The notes beneath the pieces are model-generated. The model was not told where the DNA came from. It ran no database searches and saw only the letters and a program-made list of their open reading frames with translations. A stretch of 39,182 bases of DNA, from positions 1 to 39,182 of the forward strand of contig JAGHSD010000051.1 in the NCBI GenBank assembly GCA_018066045.1, given 5' to 3'. The first letter of the stretch is position 1; each line of letters begins with the position of its first letter. Source of the DNA: Candidatus Darwinimomas equi (GTDB lineage: Bacteria; Bacillota; Clostridia; Lachnospirales; Lachnospiraceae). The position numbers and the translations under genes were made by a program. This document shows positions 34,856 through 39,182 of this stretch, piece by piece.

Positions 34856-36091
34856 TTAAATAAATCCCATAATTGCAGGTGTCTTGATAATCACCATAAC
34901 TATTACCAGCATCATGATCAGAGGAATCAGAAGCTTTGTTGAAGCCTCTTCTCCCTGACGAAGCGCCAGATTTCTTCGTTCCTCCCATGCTTCCATCATC
35001 TCCAACTGAAGAAGCGATTTCATATTCGCCACCCCGGATCTGCGATTCTGCTCAAGAAGCGACGCCAGTTTCATATACTGCTTCAGCCTGCATTGTCTTC
35101 CGAAGTCCCGATATACCGCGCCTTCCGGCGTCCCTGTTTTCAGCCTGTTATTTGCCCTGCATAATTCCTCATATGCATATCTGATTTCGAATTTATCATC
35201 AGCCTTTCTTTTATTCTCATAATCATCAGCTATGGTATTCCATGCAGTCCTCACACTCATCCCGGCTCCGACAAAAATCAGAAGCCTGGAAACGATCTCC
35301 GGATAATCCATCTGCATCTGTTTGTCTCTTTTCTTCTGTTCTGTTTTCTCGTTCTCTCTGTCACGCAGAAAAAACAGCAGTGCCAGAACTATCCCGAATA
35401 TCCATATGAAGTTGTAAGACCTGTCCTTAGAATCAGTGTATCTGATACTTCGTCCCTCATAGTTCTCAGGAAGTTCCACTTTCGGTGCAGTCGCCGCTTT
35501 TTCATCGGCATCCTCTATCATCTCGATCAGGCCTTTTGCACGTCTTTCAGAATCCGTCAGCTTCTGCGGCATGACGGTTACCGGCACCGCATACTCATTC
35601 TTATAATCTTCATTGCTGACCGCAACATGCAGTATGGTTTCCCTTGCTTCCCCGAGTTCTGCGTTTTTCACGGTTCCCGCTGACGTGATCACATCCCTGT
35701 CGTCCGAAGTCCATACAAGTTTGAATCCGTACTCAGAACTGCGGTCCGGGAGTTTCATATCATAATAAATCTCACTCGTTGAGGGATTGTCCCCCAGCGC
35801 TTCCTCCACCGCACTCTCCATACATCTACGCATGGCATCATCTATCTCATCGTCACTGTATTTTCTCGGCTGTACGGAAATATTCATCTGCACGGTATCA
35901 TCTTCCAGTCCGTCCACATATAACGATTCCGTTTTTTTATTTCCGTATCCTGCCCGTTCTATCTCGTGAATGCTTTCAGCCTTTCCGGGCTGCAGAATCT
36001 GTGCCAGCACAAACAAAACAACACCGCCGGCAACACATATGATCTGCAGTTTGTATTTCTTTGTCAGACCTTTGATCTTCTCTCTATCCAT
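34856..36091 (-). CDS. tadC: TadC-like pilus platform protein with Ig-like extracytoplasmic insertion
   Basis: TadC and TadB form the inner-membrane platform of the Tad secretion/pilus machine. This 411-residue protein is longer than the usual 280-330. A first membrane helix (16-33) is followed by about 190 residues that should lie outside the cell, then a second helix (227-242), a cytoplasmic T2SSF region (about 258-380) and a last helix (386-404). Residues about 65-175 have an Ig-like look: NISVQPRKYS, WTSDDRDVITSAGTV and a closing VPVTVMPQ strand, resembling atrophied bacterial Ig domains. The ATG at 36091 shares one base with the tadB stop (TGATG). Family call is good; the insertion's partner is unknown. 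Confidence 0.85.
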   Translation of the reverse strand: MDREKIKGLTKKYKLQIICVAGGVVLFVLAQILQPGKAESIHEIERAGYGNKKTESLYVDGLEDDTVQMNISVQPRKYSDDEIDDAMRRCMESAVEEALGDNPSTSEIYYDMKLPDRSSEYGFKLVWTSDDRDVITSAGTVKNAELGEARETILHVAVSNEDYKNEYAVPVTVMPQKLTDSERRAKGLIEMIEDADEKAATAPKVELPENYEGRSIRYTDSKDRSYNFIWIFGIVLALLFFLRDRENEKTEQKKRDKQMQMDYPEIVSRLLIFVGAGMSVRTAWNTIADDYENKRKADDKFEIRYAYEELCRANNRLKTGTPEGAVYRDFGRQCRLKQYMKLASLLEQNRRSGVANMKSLLQLEMMEAWEERRNLALRQGEEASTKLLIPLIMMLVIVMVIIKTPAIMGFI

Positions 36092-36834
36092 CAAATCTCA
36101 ATCTCCAGAATCTTCTGTCCTATCAGAATCGCTGCGATATATGCCGCCAGACAGACCGTCATAATTATTCTTCCTGCCGCAGTCTCATACATGACACCGA
36201 AGAATCCCGGGGATGTAACTTCAATATATAAGACTATGACTATCGGTATAATACTCATCACCTTCTGTTCAAGTCTTTTCTCAGCTGTCTGCGTCAGGAT
36301 CTCCTCTTTGATCCGGATCTTGTCCCCGATGGTATCGGCAGTCCTCATGATGATCGAGTTAAGTTCTCCTCCTGTGCGTTTTGCCGCTCTTATAACCCTG
36401 GCGAAATTCTCTATATCATCCGTTCCGCTTCTTCCGGCAAACTCCTGCCATGCAGTCTCCACCGGAACGTTCATTTTCACCCTGTGATTCATATAGTCAA
36501 ATTCACGGACTATCATCGAATTCCCGTCATAAATCAGTTTCAGTTCCTCACCTGTCTCTATCATGGCATTCTCCATCGAATATCCCGCGGACAAAGCGGA
36601 CGCCAGTACAGTTATGGCTTCTCTGAATTCCGAAGAGAGCCTTCTCTTTCGTTCCTCATAAAGATCTCTTTTCTTATACAGCGGATACAAAATAGCCGCA
36701 GGCACGGCAAGTATCGCGAACACGATAAGATTCCTGTAAAAAACAAATGCCGCTATTCCCGCAATCACTATTCCCGTCAGCCCGTATCGTACCCACTCTC
36801 CGGTGCTTAATTTATATACCGTATAATCCGTCAC
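36091..36834 (-). CDS. tadB: TadB-like pilus platform protein (T2SS F family)
   Basis: This is a platform membrane protein of the Flp pilus system. The core has two membrane helices near the N-terminus, a cytoplasmic T2SSF domain with the FREAITVLASALSAGYSMENA motif, and two C-terminal helices. The start is uncertain. The longest reading begins at 36981 or 36975 and would overlap tadA by over 160 nt. That upstream part (rich in Arg, Gln and Ser) looks like a shadow of conserved tadA sequence, although a GGAGG lies nine bases before 36975. I chose the GTG at 36834, giving [14 protein letters not shown], which resembles family N-termini, and a 247-residue product coupled to tadA. Confidence 0.85.
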   Translation of the reverse strand: MTDYTVYKLSTGEWVRYGLTGIVIAGIAAFVFYRNLIVFAILAVPAAILYPLYKKRDLYEERKRRLSSEFREAITVLASALSAGYSMENAMIETGEELKLIYDGNSMIVREFDYMNHRVKMNVPVETAWQEFAGRSGTDDIENFARVIRAAKRTGGELNSIIMRTADTIGDKIRIKEEILTQTAEKRLEQKVMSIIPIVIVLYIEVTSPGFFGVMYETAAGRIIMTVCLAAYIAAILIGQKILEIEI

Positions 36835-38068
36835 CTGAGGCTGCGAGCTTTGCTGTGTTTTTAAGAGACGAAACCTTCCTGAGCCCTCCTCTGACTGTCC
36901 TTGATGCCTTTGCCGCCGGTCCGGATTCTTCGCAGAATTCATATATAACGTTTGTTCTGATCTGGCCTTCCTCATACCCAAGTACCTCCACTATGGACAG
37001 GACCCTCCTGCTTCTGTCCCTGACTCTTCCCAAATGCACTAATATGTCCAGTGCATTTGCCATCTGTCCGCGTATCGCATCAAGCGGCATTCCCGCACCG
37101 GCACTTCCGCTTAAAACCATAGTCTCGATACGTGTCAGCATTTCCCTTGCAGAGTTTGCATGACCCGTACTCAGGCTGCCGTCATGTCCGGTATTCATAG
37201 CCTGAAGCATATCCAGCGCCTCCGCACCTCTGACCTCCCCGACCACGATCCGGTCCGGGTTCATCCTCAGCGATGCCTTGATCAGATCGGCTATTCCGAC
37301 TGCGCCTTCCCCCTGGGAATTGGCTCCCCTTGCTTCCAGACTCACTAAATTCTCAATATGCCTCAGCTGAAGCTCCGCCGAATCCTCTATGGTAATCACG
37401 CGTTCCGATGACGGTATGAATCCCGACAGAGCATTCAGAAATGTAGTCTTGCCGGAATTTGTCCCGCCCGAAATGAAAATGTTATACCCCGCTCTTACCA
37501 GCCTTCCCAAAAACTCCGCCGCCTCGCGTGTTATCGCTCCGTAAGCAATCAGTTTCTCCATTGATATAGGTTCGGGAAATTTTCGTATCGTCAGCACCGG
37601 CCCCGTAAGAGAAACCGGCGGGAGTACAACATGCACTCTCGATCCGTCAGGCAGTCTGGCATCCACTACCGGCTGGCTTACATTGACAACCCTGTTCACT
37701 CTCGAAACTATCTGCTGTATAAGATTTTCAAGCTGCTCGCGTGACGAGAATTTCAGCGGCCACTCCACCACCTGTCCGGCCTGCTCCACAAAGACATGAT
37801 CCGGTCCGTTTACCATAATCTCGGTAATATCCGGCCTGTCTATCAGTTCCTGCAATATATCAAGCCTCCGGAACGAGTCAAACAGCCTGCCTCTTATCTG
37901 AAGTTTCCGGCTGACCGGAAGAAAACTGTCCTGCTCGGCAATCTCAATCTGCTCATCGATCATGTTATACAGTTCCTCATCATCCACCCCGCTCATGTCG
38001 GAAAGCCTGTCACTCAGATTCGCCTGTATCAGGGAAAAGACCTCCTGCGTATTCATACATGGCCCCAT
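36812..38068 (-). CDS. tadA: Tad pilus assembly ATPase TadA/CpaF
   Basis: TadA is the hexameric motor ATPase that powers Flp pilus assembly. The 418-residue protein contains the CpaF N-terminal helical region, then [11 protein letters not shown] and an [14 protein letters not shown] segment. Walker [10 protein letters not shown] is at 201-209, followed by [10 protein letters not shown] (Asp box), the Walker B region [15 protein letters not shown] and the His box [12 protein letters not shown]. The ATG at 38068 has AGGAGG nine bases upstream, inside tadZ, and is preferred over 38116. It overlaps tadZ by 59 nt and tadB by about 23 nt. Confidence 0.95.
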   Translation of the reverse strand: MGPCMNTQEVFSLIQANLSDRLSDMSGVDDEELYNMIDEQIEIAEQDSFLPVSRKLQIRGRLFDSFRRLDILQELIDRPDITEIMVNGPDHVFVEQAGQVVEWPLKFSSREQLENLIQQIVSRVNRVVNVSQPVVDARLPDGSRVHVVLPPVSLTGPVLTIRKFPEPISMEKLIAYGAITREAAEFLGRLVRAGYNIFISGGTNSGKTTFLNALSGFIPSSERVITIEDSAELQLRHIENLVSLEARGANSQGEGAVGIADLIKASLRMNPDRIVVGEVRGAEALDMLQAMNTGHDGSLSTGHANSAREMLTRIETMVLSGSAGAGMPLDAIRGQMANALDILVHLGRVRDRSRRVLSIVEVLGYEEGQIRTNVIYEFCEESGPAAKASRTVRGGLRKVSSLKNTAKLAASGDGLYGI

Positions 38069-39011
38069 ATCCGTATTCCTCCTCTTCCGGAAGCGCTCTG
38101 TCAAACCTTTCCTCATATGGCAGCTTCACTTCTTTTATCCTCGCAAGCATTTCCGCTCTTCCGCTCTGTTCCAGAGACTCCCTGTACTCCGCAGCCTTGT
38201 ACGAACTGATTGCATCATCCGGCACCGGCATGTAAACCTCATCGCATATCTCCGTGATCTCGGCGGCATGCTTCCCGTAACTACCCATGTCAAGAATCAG
38301 GAAATCATATCCGCTCTCCTTCTTAATATGCCCTAAAAGATCCGTCATCTGCTGCGGACTCAGTGCCGCAAGATCCTCCGCGTATCTCACCGGCGCAATA
38401 TAATCCGTACTTCCGAAATGACATACCGACTGCGACAGCCGCACCCACGAATATCTTCCCTGCCTGTACGCATAAATCACATCGGACAAATCTCCGACCG
38501 CATCCGCCGCCAGATATCTGAAAACCCCGGCGAACTCATCTAAAATTATCAGCAGGCAGCGCCCTCTCTGCCCCAGCAGCTGAGAGACAGTTATGGAAAA
38601 TGTAGTCTTCCCGCAGCGTCCTGCCGGGGAATACACTCCTATCATACGGCTCCGCTTTGCCGAAGCGTGTTCAAGATAGGACGGAGCCTTGTCCTCGTAT
38701 TCCCTGAGAACATTTTTTAACAGAAGATCCGCCCTGGAATATTTATTTACGGACGGAACCGCAACCGAAGAGAATCCGTCACCGGACAGACATATGACAA
38801 CTCCGCCGACATCACCCTCGTGAAGCCCGCAGTATTCAGTTTCATCGATCAGGAGAATCCGAACATCATAATCAGAATTTTTAGAAAGGAATTTTTTGGT
38901 ATCAGAAAAGATGACCGCTTTCATGCCGCCATTCTCGTGGTTGTTGAAATATTGTGCCAGTCTCCCGGCATACTCGACATCGGGATCTACTATTGCGATA
39001 ACACGACGCAC
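38010..39011 (-). CDS. tadZ: TadZ/CpaE-like pilus localisation ATPase
   Basis: TadZ/CpaE proteins are MinD/ParA-related ATPases that place the Tad machine in the cell. The 333-residue product has an N-terminal receiver-like domain (about 1-105, with IVDPDVEYAGRLAQY and a strand of ILLIDE) and a C-terminal P-loop domain from about 120. The nucleotide loop reads SPAGRCGKTT, with GKTT at 134-137. The usual KGGxGKT lysine is replaced by Pro/Ala, a common change in TadZ. A longer frame from TTG at 39098 lies inside the -35 box, so it cannot be right. The GTG at 39011 is my choice, although its ribosome-binding site is weak. It is the first gene of the Tad locus. Confidence 0.85.
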   Translation of the reverse strand: MRRVIAIVDPDVEYAGRLAQYFNNHENGGMKAVIFSDTKKFLSKNSDYDVRILLIDETEYCGLHEGDVGGVVICLSGDGFSSVAVPSVNKYSRADLLLKNVLREYEDKAPSYLEHASAKRSRMIGVYSPAGRCGKTTFSITVSQLLGQRGRCLLIILDEFAGVFRYLAADAVGDLSDVIYAYRQGRYSWVRLSQSVCHFGSTDYIAPVRYAEDLAALSPQQMTDLLGHIKKESGYDFLILDMGSYGKHAAEITEICDEVYMPVPDDAISSYKAAEYRESLEQSGRAEMLARIKEVKLPYEERFDRALPEEEEYGYGAMYEYAGGLFPDTGESE

Positions 39012-39069
39012 TGCCGCTTTGCAAAGACGAGTAAAAAGAATATAAAAGACATTAACAAATCTTGCGCAA

Positions 39070-39098
39070 ATAATATACTCAAAAAAACTCCCGGTCAA
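39070..39098 (-). promoter_or_regulatory. promoter for the Tad pilus locus
   Basis: TTGACC (39093-39098), a 17-nt spacer and TATTAT (39070-39075) each match consensus at 5 of 6 positions. Transcription should begin near 39063, about 50 nt before the tadZ start. The -35 box is inside the hairpin at 39084-39130. Confidence 0.75.
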
Positions 39099-39130
39099 GA
39101 CTTTTGATTCAAAATCCCACCAGGAGTTTT
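39084..39130 (-). terminator. hairpin overlapping the Tad promoter, possible terminator of the upstream gene
   Basis: An 8-bp stem AAAACTCC/GGAGTTTT, extended by two G-C pairs across a mismatch, joins 39084-39094 to 39120-39130. The long loop holds a smaller TTTTG/CAAAA palindrome (39102-39114). The minus strand has seven T residues after the stem (39081-39087). It likely ends a transcript arriving from beyond the window edge. The rest, to 39182, is A/T-rich with nothing recognisable. Confidence 0.5.
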
Positions 39131-39182
39131 CTTAGAAAATTTTTCTATATATTTTTTCTATAAAACTTTTACTACTCAACCC

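Noticed and set aside
39012-39098. N-terminal extension of tadZ from a TTG
   Set aside because: The TTG is inside the -35 box of the promoter, so it would not be in the mRNA.
1-39182. CRISPR array, transposase, phage or conjugation genes
   Set aside because: No regularly spaced repeats, no transposase or integrase motifs and no terminal inverted repeats were seen; the two tRNA genes have no adjacent integrase.

Overview
The window looks like a chromosomal segment of a Lachnospiraceae-type member of the Clostridia (Firmicutes). The evidence is gene order and family membership: a RicT/HolB/RsmI/MetG/TatD/KsgA block, hpf-secA-prfB, ftsEX beside a coiled-coil M23 hydrolase, type III glutamine synthetase, and a Tad pilus locus carrying DUF5702 and DUF6382 proteins. 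This is inferred from protein features only; no database search was run. Nearly all genes are on the minus strand. Only lepB and hpf are on the plus strand. Almost all of the sequence is coding, with many 1-60 nt gene overlaps. I see no insertion sequence, prophage, CRISPR array or rRNA.

Layout, left to right (minus-strand operons therefore read right to left). 18-9293: a housekeeping operon transcribed gmk-like, holB, ricT, trmN6-like, rsmI, MBL hydrolase, then (with an extra strong promoter at 4306-4334) a lipoprotein, metG, tatD and rsmA/ksgA. 9294-9425: a divergent control region with an inverted repeat and two opposed promoters. 9426-9995: lepB, which looks leaderless. 10011-10042: a bidirectional terminator. 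10091-14723: secA, prfB, hom. 14724-14885: divergent promoters for secA and hpf. 14886-15419: hpf. 15454-15528: tandem hairpins between convergent hpf and glnN. 15547-22053: a small cysteine protein, uvrA, a MATE transporter, glnN. 22154-22322: tRNA-Met and tRNA-Val behind a perfect consensus promoter. 22373-27573: a PucR/CdaR-like regulator, ftsE, ftsX, an M23 peptidoglycan hydrolase and a CtpA protease, which together form a cell-wall remodelling operon. 27653-39011: tadZ, tadA, tadB, tadC, flp pilin, DUF5702, a TadE-like protein with metal modules, prepilin peptidase, TadE, DUF6382, recJ and apt, with a promoter at 39070-39098 and one clear terminator after apt.

How the genes work together. 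The left half serves translation (MetG, KsgA, RsmI, TrmN6, PrfB, HPF), protein export (SecA, LepB), replication and RNA-processing control (HolB, RicT). The FtsEX/M23/CtpA set should couple septation to peptidoglycan cleavage. The Tad locus encodes a complete pilus machine: ATPase, localisation ATPase, two platform proteins, pilin, minor pilin-like proteins and prepilin peptidase.

The best candidates for under-described biology are: the tandem His-Cys-Cys-Cys modules on a TadE-like pseudopilin; an Ig-like extracytoplasmic insertion in TadC; a 58-residue cysteine protein translationally coupled to uvrA; a RicT tail that is overprinted on the next gene; and an apparently leaderless lepB facing an operator-like palindrome.
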